Assembly: GCA_963778895.1 (NCBI GenBank) | Contig: CAVZVZ010000005.1 | Span: 1,798,001-1,862,000, forward strand | DNA: 64,000 nt | Direction: 5' to 3' | Origin: CAVZVZ01 sp963778895 | GTDB lineage: Bacteria > Actinomycetota > Acidimicrobiia > Acidimicrobiales > Acidimicrobilacustridaceae | Part shown: positions 27,387 to 37,111 of the stretch, in pieces | Layout: each line of letters begins with the position of its first letter | How positions within the stretch are numbered: the first letter of the stretch is position 1 | The notes under the pieces: model-generated | Seen by the model: the letters and a program-made list of their open reading frames with translations, nothing else | Told to the model about the DNA's origin: nothing | Database searches by the model: none | Translations under genes and position numbers: made by a program

Positions 27387-29669
27387 CTACTGTGTCGCCA
27401 AATCGGCGCGTGTGCTGTCGATCCGCTCCCGCAGCGGGTCGACTCCCTCGGCTTCGATCACCATGCGGCGCAGGACTCCGTCGGGGATCGCGGCCCGCCC
27501 CTCGAAGTCCGGGATCACCGGACCCGATGGCAGATACCCCACTGCGAAGCACGGTGTTCCGTACGTCACGGGCGTGGTGTGCGGCACGGCACCCGTGCCG
27601 ACCGGTAGGTCGTCGTGGAAGAGGGCGACTTCGCCGCCGCGACCGGTGCGCGTGAAGACGATGCGGCCCGTGACCGCTCCCGGGGGTAGCTCGACATCGG
27701 CCGCGATGGTGGTGATCTCGGTGCCGACGAAGTTGTACGCGTAGTGCAGGCGGCGCTGCCGGATGTATACGACGTAGCCACCGGCATGACTGCCGTGCGC
27801 GACCAGCACCCCGTCGACGGGGCCGTCGTCGGGGATGTCGAGCTCCGCGGTCATCGTGAAGGAGCGGTTCCGCAGGTTCGGCGCCATGGCCTCGGCGAGC
27901 GGACCGATGCCGGCGTAGAACTCGTGGCGGTCGCGCCGATAGCGGCGATCGGCGAAGCGACCGGGTTGGTTGTTGAGCGGCAGCACCTGGTACTTGGCCG
28001 CCTCGTCCCACCACAGCTCGTTCGAGCTCCGCGAGCTTCTCGGGATGCTGCGCCGCGACGTCGTGGACCTCCGAGAAGTCGTCGGCGACGTGGTAGAGCT
28101 CCCACACGTCGTCGTCGAAGGGTCGGGTGGCGTCGCTGCCGTCGTAGGCGATGAACGGCGACGGATGGAACACCACCGCCTTCCAGCCGTCGTGGTAGAG
28201 CGCACGCGAGCCGAGCATCTCGTAGTACTGCGTGACGTGCGTGCGCTCGGAGCGTCGGCTTCGTACAGCGAAGCGGCGAAGCTCGCGCCCTCGATCGGGC
28301 GTCTGATCGACGCCGGCGATCACCGCGGGCGGCCTCGATGCCGAGGACGTCGAGCAGCGTCGGCATGACGTCGATGGCGTGCACGTACTGGTGGCGTGTG
28401 CCGCCCGTCGCGTCCGAGCCCGGCCGGCCAGTGCACGATGAGCGGATCGGCGACACCACCTTCGTGGGTGTCCCGTTTGAACCGCTTGAGCGGCGTGTTC
28501 CCGGCCCACGCCCAGCCCCAGGGATAGTGGTTGTTGGCGCGCGGGGTGCCCAGGTCGTCGATGCGGCGCAGGTTCTCCTCGACGCTCTCGGGTACGAAGT
28601 TGAAGAAGTACTGCTCGTTGAACGAGCCCTTGGCTCCTCCTTCGGCCGACGCGCCGTTGTCGCTCATCACCATCACGATCGTGTTGTCGAGCTCGCCGAG
28701 CTCGGCGATGAAGTCGAGCACCCGCGCCGACCTGCGCGTCGGTGTGGGTCAGGAAGCCGGCAAACACTTCCATCATGCGGGCGGACAGCCGTTGCTCGTC
28801 ACTCGACAGCGAGTCCCACGGCGGCACCCACGACGGTCGTTCGGACAACTCGGTGTCGGTGGGCAACAGACCCGACGCGATCTGGCGCTCGAACACCTCT
28901 TCGCGCCACTGGTCCCAACCCTGATCGAAGTGGCCGCGGTACCGGTCGATGTAGTCGGCGGGCGCCTGATGCGGCGCGTGGCACGCGCCCGGGCGTGAAC
29001 CAGAGGAAGAACGGCTTGGTCGGGCGACGTCGCGCGCAGGTCCTTCAGGAACAGCTGAGCCCGATCGGCCAGGTCCTCGGTGAGGTGGTAGCCGTCCTCG
29101 GGCGTGCGGGGCGGCTCGATCGGGTGGTTGTCGTAGACGAGATCGGGTCGGTACTGGTCGGTCTCGCCGCCCATGAACCCGTAGTAGCGCTCGAATCCTC
29201 GGCCGAGCGGCCAACGGTCTTTCGGGCTACCGGGCGTCATCTCGGTCGCCGGCGTCAGATGCCACTTGCCCACCGCGTAGGTGGCGTAGCCGTTGCGCAC
29301 CAGGATCTCGGAGAGGAACCCGTTCTCCTTGGGGATGGTGGAGTTGTAGCCGGGGAAGCCGGCAGCCAGCTCGACGACGCGGGCCATGCCGTTGGAGTGG
29401 TGGTTGCGCCCGGTCAGCAGGCACGCACGAGTCGGCGAGCACAACGCCGTGGTGTGGAAGTTCGCGTAGCGCCGTCCGTTGGCCGCCAGCCGGTCGAAGG
29501 TCGGTGTGGCGATGTCCGAGCCGTAGCACCCGAACTGGGCGTAGCCGACGTCGTCGAGCAGCACCAGCACCACGTTCGGGGCGCCATCCGGCGCCGTCGC
29601 CAGCGGTGGCCACCACGGCGTGGAGTCGTCGTACGTCCGGCCGATCGTGCCCTCGAACTGCTCGCCCAT
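27387..29669 (-). CDS. Arylsulfatase (frameshifted)
   Basis: A type I sulfatase of about 760 residues that would release sulfate from organic sulfate esters. The N-terminal frame shows VLVLLDDVGYAQFGCYG (metal Asp pair), then the activation signature CSPTR at Cys77, which becomes formylglycine, and TYAVGKWHLTP. Later frames continue with VMVMSDNGASAEGG, PLKRFKRDTHEGGVADPLIV, HAIDVMPTLLDVLGIEA and a beta-rich C-terminal domain (SHAGGYVVYIRQRR). At least five frame changes interrupt the gene; the worst-hit gene here. No formylglycine-generating enzyme is in the window. No signal peptide is visible. It may be cotranscribed with the CDGSH gene, 30 bases downstream. Confidence 0.87.
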
Positions 29670-29770
29670 GGACGGTGAGCCTAGGTTGCGGGAAGGAAGT
29701 CGTTTCCGGCTGTCGATCCGCCCCATCTCCGATCGTCGTACTAGTGCATCTACCAACGAGGAGGCACCCC

Positions 29771-30118
29771 ATGCGATACGTGCTGTTGATCTGCACCGAC
29801 GAAAGCGCCATGTTCGCGGCGAGTCCCGAGGAGGCCGCGGCCAGCACGGCCTCGTACATGGCCTGGGCCGATGAGATGGGACAACGAGGCGTGTTGTTGG
29901 GTGGCGAGCGCCTGCGGCCCACCGCGGACGCCACGACCGTGCGGGTGCGCGAGTCCGAAGTGCTCACGTCGGACGGTCCGTTCGCCGAGACCAAAGAGCA
30001 GATGGGCGGCTACTACCTCGTCGACTGCAAGGATCTCGACGAAGCCATCGAGGTCGCGGCCAAGCTCCCGGGTGCTCGAGCGGGATCGATCGAAGTGAGG
30101 CCGATCTGGGAGATGTAG
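29771..30118 (+). CDS. DGPF/YCII-related domain protein
   Basis: An intact 115-residue ferredoxin-like-fold protein of the YCII-related/DGPF group. Marks are MRYVLLICTDES at the N-terminus, GVLLGGERLRPTADATTVRV, the eponymous TSDGPFAETKEQMGGYYLVD (Asp-Gly-Pro-Phe) and the final IEVRPIWEM. A strong GAGGAGG-like site precedes ATG 29771. The next gene, an ECF42-type sigma factor, follows directly; this pairing is a known feature of ECF42 sigma factors, whose activity is thought to be linked to the DGPF protein. Confidence 0.88.
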   Translation: MRYVLLICTDESAMFAASPEEAAASTASYMAWADEMGQRGVLLGGERLRPTADATTVRVRESEVLTSDGPFAETKEQMGGYYLVDCKDLDEAIEVAAKLPGARAGSIEVRPIWEM

Positions 30119-31398
30119 CGGCGCGGGCCGACGTCGAGGCCGCCGTCGCGGCGGCGTTCCAGGAGGAGTGGGGCCGGATCGTCGCGACCTTGATCCGGCT
30201 CACCAGCGATTGGGACTTGGCCGAGGAGTGCGCGCAGGACGCCTTTGCCGCGGCGCTCGAACGGTGGCGCCGCGATGGCATTCCCCGCCGGCCTGGTGCC
30301 TGGATCACCACCGTCGCCCGCAACCGTGCCGTCGACAAGGCCCGGCGGGCCGCGAAGGGAGCGGCCAAGGAGGAGGAGGCTGCCATGTTCGGTCCGGGCT
30401 CCTTCGAGCCTTTCCAGTGGTTCGAGTCATCCGGCGCCGACGGCGTCGTCGACGAGAGTGGCGTCGAGGACGACCGACTGCGGCTCATCTTCACCTGTTG
30501 CCATCCGGCGCTCGCACTCGAGGCGCAGGTCGCATTGACCTTGCGCACGTTGGCGGGCCTGACGACCGGAGAGATCGCGCGGGCGTTCCTGGTGCCGGAG
30601 CCGACGATGGCCCAACGCCTCGTGCGGGCCAAGCGCAAGATTCGCAACGCCGGCATCCCCTACGTGGTGCCGCCCGCGCACCTGTTGCCCGATCGAACGG
30701 TTGCCGTGTTGGGGGTGCTGTACCTGTTGTTCAACGAGGGCTACGCCGCGACCGCGGGTGCCGACCTGGTCCGGCTCGGGTTGTGCGCCGAAGCGATACG
30801 CCTGGCCCGCACCCTGGCCGATCTGATGCCGGACGAGCCCGAGGTCCTCGGTCTCTTGGCCCTCCTTCTCTTGCACGATGCTCGGCGCGAGAGCCGTACT
30901 GATGCGAGGGGCGACTTGGTGCCGCTGGAGGAGCAGGACCGCACGCGTTGGAGCCAGCCGGCGATCGACGAAGGCGAGGTGCTGGTCGAGCGAGCCTTGC
31001 GTCGCGGTCGTGCCGGGCCGTACCAGATCCAGGCTGCGATTGCCGCGTGTCACGCCGGCGCGGCGCGCGCGTCGGACACCGATTGGCGCGAGATCGCGCT
31101 GCTCTACGCGCAGCTCGAGCAACTCGTCGCATCGCCCGTGGTGCGACTGAATCGGGCCGTGGCGGTCGCGATGGCCGAAGGCCCTGAGGCGGGCCTCCTG
31201 CTGGTCGACGAGGTCGAGGCGTCAGGTGAGCTCGACGGCTACCACCTCCTGGCCGCCACCCGCGCCGACTTGTTGCGTCGGCTCGGACGCCGGGGCGAGG
31301 CCCAGCGTGCGTACCACGATGCCCTGGCTCTGGTCGGCGGTGATGCCGAGCGCCGTTACCTCGAGCGCAGGCTCGCCGAGGTGGCGGGCGACTTCTGA
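30106..31398 (+). CDS. ECF42-type RNA polymerase sigma factor with C-terminal TPR-like extension
   Basis: A sigma-70 family factor of about 430 residues. Region 2 reads LAEECAQDAFAAALERW and GAWITTVARNRAVDKARR. Region 4 reads LTTGEIARAFLVPEPTMAQRL with VRAKRKIRNAGI. The long helical C-terminal half (VAVLGVLYLLFNEGYAA, ASPVVRLNRAVAVAMAEG, LAATRADLLRRLGRRGEA) is the extension known to be needed for ECF42 activity. The start is unclear: no ATG or GTG fits. CTG 30106 overlaps the DGPF stop and gives the usual N-terminus; an indel is the alternative. Confidence 0.85.
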   Translation: MGDVAARADVEAAVAAAFQEEWGRIVATLIRLTSDWDLAEECAQDAFAAALERWRRDGIPRRPGAWITTVARNRAVDKARRAAKGAAKEEEAAMFGPGSFEPFQWFESSGADGVVDESGVEDDRLRLIFTCCHPALALEAQVALTLRTLAGLTTGEIARAFLVPEPTMAQRLVRAKRKIRNAGIPYVVPPAHLLPDRTVAVLGVLYLLFNEGYAATAGADLVRLGLCAEAIRLARTLADLMPDEPEVLGLLALLLLHDARRESRTDARGDLVPLEEQDRTRWSQPAIDEGEVLVERALRRGRAGPYQIQAAIAACHAGAARASDTDWREIALLYAQLEQLVASPVVRLNRAVAVAMAEGPEAGLLLVDEVEASGELDGYHLLAATRADLLRRLGRRGEAQRAYHDALALVGGDAERRYLERRLAEVAGDF

Positions 31399-31420
31399 AC
31401 GTGCGCCGATCGACGGACGC

Positions 31421-32912
31421 TCAAGCGATCCGCGAGCCCGCTACGTCGACTTCCTGGCCGACCAGGGTGGCCTGGGTGCCGCTCGTGACCAGGCCGTCAT
31501 CGTCGCTGCGCGCGATGGCGCGTCGGCCGTCGGGCGTGTCGATGACTGCGATCAGCTCCTTCGGCTCGAAGCCTTCGTAGGTGACCGTCGATGCAGCGAT
31601 CGTGCCGGGTCCGCCGTAGTCGCCGGCGCCCGGGACCGTCTCGGTCACGGCGGCGGCCTGGGTCCCCAGATCGGCCACCAACGGACGGCGTACGCCCGGT
31701 TCGTTCGACCAGATGGCGAGGCCCGGCTTGGTCAACAGGCCGCTGACGGTCGTGACGAGCCCGAGGCCGGCGTGCTCGCGCAACCGCCGGGCCATGGCCG
31801 CGGTCGCCTGCAGCACGAAGCTGTTGAAGGGGCCGCCGGCGAAGGCCATGCCGCCGGTGATGGTGGGCGTGGCATCGAGCGCCAGGCCGAGCTCGCGTTG
31901 CTGCACTCGAACCGCGACCGGGAAGCACGAGTACAGCTCGGTGTGGTCGCACTCGGATAGGGGGCGAGCCAAATGCGCGCTCGCAGCGCGGCCGAGAACC
32001 TCCATCGCGGGCCAACGATGCATGAGCCGTCGTGAGGTCAGCGGCACGGACAGGCTCGACTCGACGCCGACCAACGGGAAGATCCAGCGGTCGCGCGGAA
32101 CACCGTGACGCTCGGCGGCCTCCACAGAGCAGAACAACAGCGCGGCGCCCTGGTCGACCGTCCATTGGCTGGCGTGCCACTTGCCGTAGGGGAAGGCGAG
32201 CGGTCGGTTGTGCGCCCCGAACGTGGCCAACGCCTCGGCCGTCATCGGCTGGGGGAACGCGGCTTCGGGGTTGGTGCGCGCCACTTCGTTGAACCGCGCC
32301 CACAACTCGGCGATCTCGCGCCGGTGAGCCTCACCGGCGACGCGCTCGGCTGCACCGAGTGCTGATTCGATCAGCGCGTACTGCTCGACCGGCGCCCAGA
32401 GGCCGGCCTCGATCTCGGCGCGCGACACGATCTCGTCCTTGGGCGTCTGGTGCTCGTCGGGGGTCGTGCCCTGCTGGTCGATCTCCTCGGCGCCCTCTCC
32501 GTCGCTTTCACGGCGCATCACCTGCGAGATGCCGGCGGCGTTGGCGGCCGTGCTTCGGCGCGCCGCGCGCGGCCCGGGCCTTGGCCTCGGCCCCGACGAC
32601 GAGCGCGACCTCGAGCGTGCCGGCGAGGATCGACGCCAGCGCGTCGTTGATGAGTGTCTGCTGGGGGATACCGAGGTCGACCAAGACCGTGGTGGCGCCG
32701 GTCGCGCCGATTCGGTCCGCGACGATGCGCGCGGGATCGGTGTAGGACCAGGTGCCACGGGGGACCGCAATCCGTTGGGCGCGATCCAGCAGTGCCGGTG
32801 CGTCCGCATCGCGTCCGGCTGCGTCCGCCGAGCGCACCATCAACTCGGCGGCCTCGACGTCGTCGAGGCAGGTGCCGACTCCGACCAGTACGGGTGTACG
32901 CGGATCGATCAT
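31421..32912 (-). CDS. Thiolase-like acetyl-CoA acetyltransferase (frameshifted)
   Basis: A thiolase-fold protein of about 495 residues, of the actinobacterial 'acetyl-CoA acetyltransferase' kind. The N-terminus is RTPVLVGVGT, then ILAGTLEVALVVGAEAKARAA where the frame changes near 32560. It continues with WHASQWTVDQGAALLFCSVEAA, the His-rich SECDHTELYSCFPVAVRVQQ (substituting the family's HDCF), ITGGMAFAGGPFNSF and a C-terminal OB-like domain (ASTVTYEGFEPKELIAVIDT). The canonical nucleophile Cys is not evident at the usual place; several such proteins lack it. ATG 32912 is the likely start. Substrate unknown. Confidence 0.78.
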
Positions 32913-32923
32913 GGCGGCGAAGC

Positions 32924-34297
32924 ATGACATCTGTGGGAGCTACGGTCGCCGCCGTGGACGAGCTGGAAGAGCTGTCGGGCGTCCTGGCCGAGACTGCGGG
33001 CGCACTGGCCGTGCCTGGCGCCGTCGTCGGGGTGGCGTTCGGGGGCGCCTCGTACGTGGCGGCCCATGGCGTCACCAACGTGGAGTTCCCGAACCCGATC
33101 ACGCCTGCGACCCAGTTCCAGATCGGGTCGGTCACCAAGACGTTCGTCTCCGCCGCAGTGATGGTGCTGGTCGAGCAAGGGTCGCTGTCGCTCGAAGATC
33201 CGGTCGCGAGGCACCTGCCCGAGTTGGGCCCCGCGACCGGGCTCGACATGGAGTCGATCACGATCGAACGGGCCTTGAGCCATCAAGCCGGGTTCGACGG
33301 GGACCACCTCTTCACCAGTCTCGAGGCGCACGATCTGGCGGATCTCGCGACCGCCCGCCGCTTGTTCGAGCCGGGCACCGGCTACTCGTACAACAACGCG
33401 GGGTTCTCGATCGCAGGCGCGGTGATCGAAGCGGTGTCCGGCGAAGACCTCGCTTCGTTCGTACGAAGGCGCCTACTGAAGCCCCTCGGCTTGCGCGGCG
33501 CCGCCTTTCGCGCCGACGACGTGATCACCTACCCCGTGGCGTCACCACATTGGGTCATCGATGGACACCCGTACGTCTTGCGTCGAGCCGGATGGCAACC
33601 CGGGTGGGAGCTCGAACCGATCGACTACGCCGCCGGGGGATTGATCGCGTCGGCCGAGCACCTCCTGACGTGGGCGCGATTCCAGAAGACGGGCTCGGCC
33701 GTCGACGGCACGCCGATCCTGAGCCACGAGAGCCTCGATCGGCTCCACACCACTGTCGTCAACGCGGATCTTTTCGAGGACGTCGCCCTCGATTGGTTCG
33801 TGCGTGACATCGATGGGGCCCGGTCGCTCGGCCACGGCGGATCGACAGCCGGCTATCTGACGGAGTTCCTCGTCGTTCCCGAACTCGACTTTGCGTTCGT
33901 CGGGCTGACCAACGCCACGAACGGATCGTGGGTCAACGACGCCATGCGCCGGTGGACGTTGGCGCGGTTCGCGGATCTCGACGATCGCCAGCTCGATCCC
34001 GACCCTTCGATCGTCGTGGACGTGTCCCGCTTCCTCGGGACGTTCGTGCACGCCTTCGCGATGTTGACCGTGTCGGGGGGCGCCGAACCCGGCCAGCTGG
34101 TCGTGACCTCGTCGGCGCGCGAGGACGTGACGGGATGGCAGCCACCTGTCGACCCGCCGCGAACGCTGGCGTTCGTCGCCGACGACCACGCGGTGGCCAT
34201 CGGGCCCGGCCCACAGCAGTTGGTGCGGTTCGGTTTCGACCGGTCGAATCGCCTCGAGTGGTTGCAGTGGAACGGACGGCGCGCCGTCCGCGCGTGA
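32924..34297 (+). CDS. Serine hydrolase, class C beta-lactamase fold
   Basis: An intact 457-residue protein with the penicillin-binding/class C beta-lactamase fold, an esterase or peptidase by family. The active-site triad of motifs is complete: SVTK (nucleophile Ser and Lys, about residue 67), YNN in GYSYNNAGFSIAG (general base Tyr) and GHGGST near residue 305. No signal peptide is visible, so it would act in the cytoplasm. A beta-barrel C-terminal domain (about 360-457) resembles a lipocalin-like extension. ATG 32924 starts 12 bases from the divergent thiolase gene; GTG 32951 is an alternative start. Confidence 0.85.
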   Translation: MTSVGATVAAVDELEELSGVLAETAGALAVPGAVVGVAFGGASYVAAHGVTNVEFPNPITPATQFQIGSVTKTFVSAAVMVLVEQGSLSLEDPVARHLPELGPATGLDMESITIERALSHQAGFDGDHLFTSLEAHDLADLATARRLFEPGTGYSYNNAGFSIAGAVIEAVSGEDLASFVRRRLLKPLGLRGAAFRADDVITYPVASPHWVIDGHPYVLRRAGWQPGWELEPIDYAAGGLIASAEHLLTWARFQKTGSAVDGTPILSHESLDRLHTTVVNADLFEDVALDWFVRDIDGARSLGHGGSTAGYLTEFLVVPELDFAFVGLTNATNGSWVNDAMRRWTLARFADLDDRQLDPDPSIVVDVSRFLGTFVHAFAMLTVSGGAEPGQLVVTSSAREDVTGWQPPVDPPRTLAFVADDHAVAIGPGPQQLVRFGFDRSNRLEWLQWNGRRAVRA

Positions 34298-34316
34298 GCA
34301 TGCATCCGTAGTCGGC

Positions 34317-35375
34317 TCAGAGCTCAGCGACCAACCGCCCTGTCGTCTCGCGACGTTCCATCGCTTCGAGTGCCGCGGGGATGTCGTCGAACGCGAGCTG
34401 CCGTCCGATGACCGTGTGGATCGCACCGGTGCGCAACAGCTCGAGGATGCGCGCGTGCGCCTCCTGACCTTCCGCTCGCGAGGGCCAGTTGAACCCGAGC
34501 GTGCGCCGGACACCCAAGGGGTCGTTCACGTAGACGAGGCACACGCCGCACAGCGAGAAGTTCCCGTAGGCCATGGCTCGCGGAGTGATGTAGTTCCCGT
34601 CCTCGAGCTGGATGTCCTCGCTGAAGCCGGCGATCAGGTGGCGGCCGTTGAAGCCCATGCACCGGAACGTCTGCACGGTGACATCACCTCCGACGGCGTC
34701 GAAGGCCACGTCGACCCCGCGCCCATAGGTGATGTCGTCGACGGCGGCCACGAAGTCGGTGGTTCGATAGTTGACGGCGAAGTCGGCGCCGAGCTCTCGG
34801 CAGAACCCCGCTTTCTCGTCGGTGCCGGCCGTGGCGATGACCACGGCGCCCAGGGCTTTGCCGATCTGGATCGCGCCCGATCCGGTGCCGCCGGCTCCCG
34901 CGTGCACGAGCAAGGTCTCCCGGGGTTGCAAGCGGGCCCGCTCGTGCAGCGCGAACCAGCCCAGGTGGAAGGGGTAGTGCAGGGCCGCGCCGTCGACACT
35001 GCTCATCGAGTCGGGGATGTCGAGCGCGGTTGCGGCGTCGATGATCGCGTACGACGCATACCCGCCGTGCGCCATGACGGGGATGCCGACGACCCGGCGC
35101 CCGACGAGGTGCTCGGCCCCCGCACCCGCGCTCTCGACCACGCCGACGGACTCCATGCCCGGAACGAACGGCGGATCCAGGGGGAGCGTCGTGTAGCGAC
35201 CTCGGATGATGTCGATGTCGTTGAAGTTGAGACAGAACGCCTCGACCGCGACCCGAGCCTCGTTGGCCTCGGGCGGCCGGACCTCGATGTGCTGACGCTC
35301 GAGAACCGCAGTGGGGTCTCCGAGTGCCGTGGCGACCCACGCGTCGGCCTTGATCGGCTCGCTGTCGTTGTTCAT
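34317..35375 (-). CDS. Zinc-independent quinone oxidoreductase-like MDR protein
   Basis: An intact 352-residue medium-chain dehydrogenase/reductase of the quinone oxidoreductase (QOR, CurA-like) type. Marks are LNFNDIDIIRGRY, PFVPGMESVGVVESAG, LLVHAGAGGTGSGAIQIGKA (NADPH loop AGAGGTG, residues ~155-161), VDVAFDAVGGDV and GRQLAFDDIPAALEAMERRE. No Cys cluster for structural zinc is present, which fits QOR enzymes that reduce quinones or enones with NADPH. The substrate is unknown. Its ATG at 35375 is divergent from pirin with an 80-base gap. Confidence 0.9.
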   Translation of the reverse strand: MNNDSEPIKADAWVATALGDPTAVLERQHIEVRPPEANEARVAVEAFCLNFNDIDIIRGRYTTLPLDPPFVPGMESVGVVESAGAGAEHLVGRRVVGIPVMAHGGYASYAIIDAATALDIPDSMSSVDGAALHYPFHLGWFALHERARLQPRETLLVHAGAGGTGSGAIQIGKALGAVVIATAGTDEKAGFCRELGADFAVNYRTTDFVAAVDDITYGRGVDVAFDAVGGDVTVQTFRCMGFNGRHLIAGFSEDIQLEDGNYITPRAMAYGNFSLCGVCLVYVNDPLGVRRTLGFNWPSRAEGQEAHARILELLRTGAIHTVIGRQLAFDDIPAALEAMERRETTGRLVAEL

Positions 35376-35455
35376 GGCGGGAGCCTACGGAATGACTGGC
35401 GCCCGGGTTCGGTTGAATCGCTCGTACTTGGAACGGTGCCCCCTGGAGGTTCGCC

Positions 35456-36411
35456 ATGCCCGCCGTCACCGTCGACAACCCGCTCGTGCTCCCCCGTCTC
35501 GCCGCAGCCGAGCCCGATACGGTGCCGCGTCCGATCGCGCGCCTCGTCCCCGCCCATCACACCGTCGAAGGCGCCGGCTTCGAGGTGTGGCGGCCCTTTC
35601 CGGGCGGGGTCGACAGCCACATCGCCGATCCCTTCTTCCTGCTCGATCAACTCGGCCCGGTCGACTACGCCCCCAACGAGGCGGTCGGTGCGCCGTGGCA
35701 TCCGCATCGCGGCTTCGAGACGGTCACCTATGTCATCGACGGCGTCGTCGAGCACCACGATTCGAACGGTGGCGGTGGCGTGATCGGCGAAGGCGACACG
35801 CAATGGATGACGGCTGGCTCGGGCATCTTGCACGACGAAGTGCCGACCGAGACCTTCCGGCGTAACGGCGGCCGAACCCACGGCGTGCAGCTCTGGGTGA
35901 ACTTGCCCGCCGCGCTGAAGATGAGCCCGCCGCGCTATCAGGCCATCACCGGCAACGAGCTCACCCTGGCGTCGTCGGGTGATGGCGGCGCGTTGGTGCG
36001 GTTGATCGCCGGTGACCTCGCGGGCCAGTCCGGTCCCGGGTCGACGCACACGCCGATCACCTACGCCCACGTGAGCCTGAGCCCCGGTGCGCAACTGACG
36101 GTGCCGTGGAACCCGTCGTTCAATGCGCTGGCTATGTCCTGAGCGGCCGCGGCTATGCCGGAGTCGAGCGCCGCCCGGTCGACGCGCATCAGCTGGTGGT
36201 GTTCGGTGACGGCGACACCGTCACGGTCGCCGCGGCCGACGCCCAACCGGAGGACTCCCCGAACCTCGAGGTGCTCCTCCTGGGTGGTCTCCCGATTCGT
36301 GAGCCGATCGCGCACTACGGCCCGTTCCTCATGAACACCCGCGCCGAGGTCCTGCAGGCGGTCGAGGACTTCCAGTCCGGGCGCATGGGAACGATCCCCG
36401 CGCTCACCTAG
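35456..36411 (+). CDS. Pirin family protein (frameshifted)
   Basis: A bicupin pirin of about 318 residues. The metal site is clear in the first domain: WHPHRGFETVTYV (two His), a third His in EHHDSNGG, and the acid in LHDEVPTE. The frame is lost near 36130 and resumes with LVVFGDGDTVTV and GLPIREPIAHYGPFLMNTRAE, the canonical pirin C-terminal motif. Bacterial pirins show quercetinase activity or act as redox-linked regulators; which applies here is unknown. ATG 35456 follows GGAGG-like CCTGGAGG. Confidence 0.9.
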
Positions 36412-36422
36412 GAGGTGCGCCG

Positions 36423-36650
36423 CTAGGCGTGCCTCCAGTCAGCGTCGTTCCGCCAGCCACGCTCGAAGGGCAGGCGCCAGGCGTCGGGCGCGATGAGTTG
36501 GTGGATTGCGTTCGGCCCCCACGATCCGGGCGCGTACGGCCGCACCGGCGGAGGGTCGTTCAGCAGCGGTGCCGAGCGCTCCCACAGCTTCTCGATGCCG
36601 TCCGCGCTCGTGAACATCGGCCATTCGGGTGTGGGGTCGCGCCGCTCGCG
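36423..36650 (-). pseudogene. Orphan C-terminal fragment of glucose-6-phosphate dehydrogenase
   Basis: About 65-75 residues that align with the extreme C-terminus of Zwf. FTSADGIEKLWERSAPLL corresponds to the family's 'F.R.DEVE..W' helix, and VRPYAPGSWGPNAIHQLI corresponds to 'PYxxGSWGP..A..L', followed by the usual short tail and a stop. Preceding residues (DPTPEWP) are still open but a TGA closes the frame just upstream, and the DNA beyond carries another gene on the other strand. No other part of Zwf is found within the window, so this is a relic or a separate duplicate of the C-terminal segment. Confidence 0.75.
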
Positions 36651-36691
36651 ACCTCGTCATCACCGTTCCTTCGCAACATCTGGAGGCTCAC

Positions 36692-37111
36692 GTGAACCGT
36701 CCCTCTCATGACGCGATCGCCCTGTTCTCCGGGTGTGTCGCGGTGTCTGCGTTCTTGCTCGCGCTGATGTTCGGAACGTCGCCCGTCGGTTTCGTGCTCG
36801 TGGGCGTCGTGCCCGTCGCCGTGATCGTGGCCGCGCTGTCGTGGCGGGCGGGGAGCCCCGTGCCCGAGCATCGCGTCGCGCGCCGGTGGTGGCAGTTCCT
36901 CGCGGCCGGTGGCGGGTTGTTGCTGGTCATCATCGCCGTCGAGAACTCGCCCTGGCGGGTGGGCGAGAACTCCGCTGACGGCCGTTGGTTCGTGAGCTTC
37001 TACGCCGCCACCCTTGGTGTGGTGTTCCTCGTCGTCGGACTGGTCCTGAGCGTCTGCCAGCTGTTCAGCCGTCGTTCGGCGCGTGCCGGAGCACTCAGCC
37101 CACGCGGCTGA
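36692..37111 (+). CDS. Hypothetical integral membrane protein
   Basis: A protein of about 139 residues with four predicted membrane helices: ALFSGCVAVSAFLLALMFG, SPVGFVLVGVVPVAVIVAAL, WWQFLAAGGGLLLVIIAV and a last helix around LGVVFLVVGLVLSVCQLF. No family was recognised. I chose GTG 36692 because TGGAGG ends six bases upstream of it; an ATG reading from 36629 is possible but would cover the zwf fragment. The 3' end overlaps the STAND gene on the opposite strand by 17 bases. Confidence 0.6.
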   Translation: MNRPSHDAIALFSGCVAVSAFLLALMFGTSPVGFVLVGVVPVAVIVAALSWRAGSPVPEHRVARRWWQFLAAGGGLLLVIIAVENSPWRVGENSADGRWFVSFYAATLGVVFLVVGLVLSVCQLFSRRSARAGALSPRG

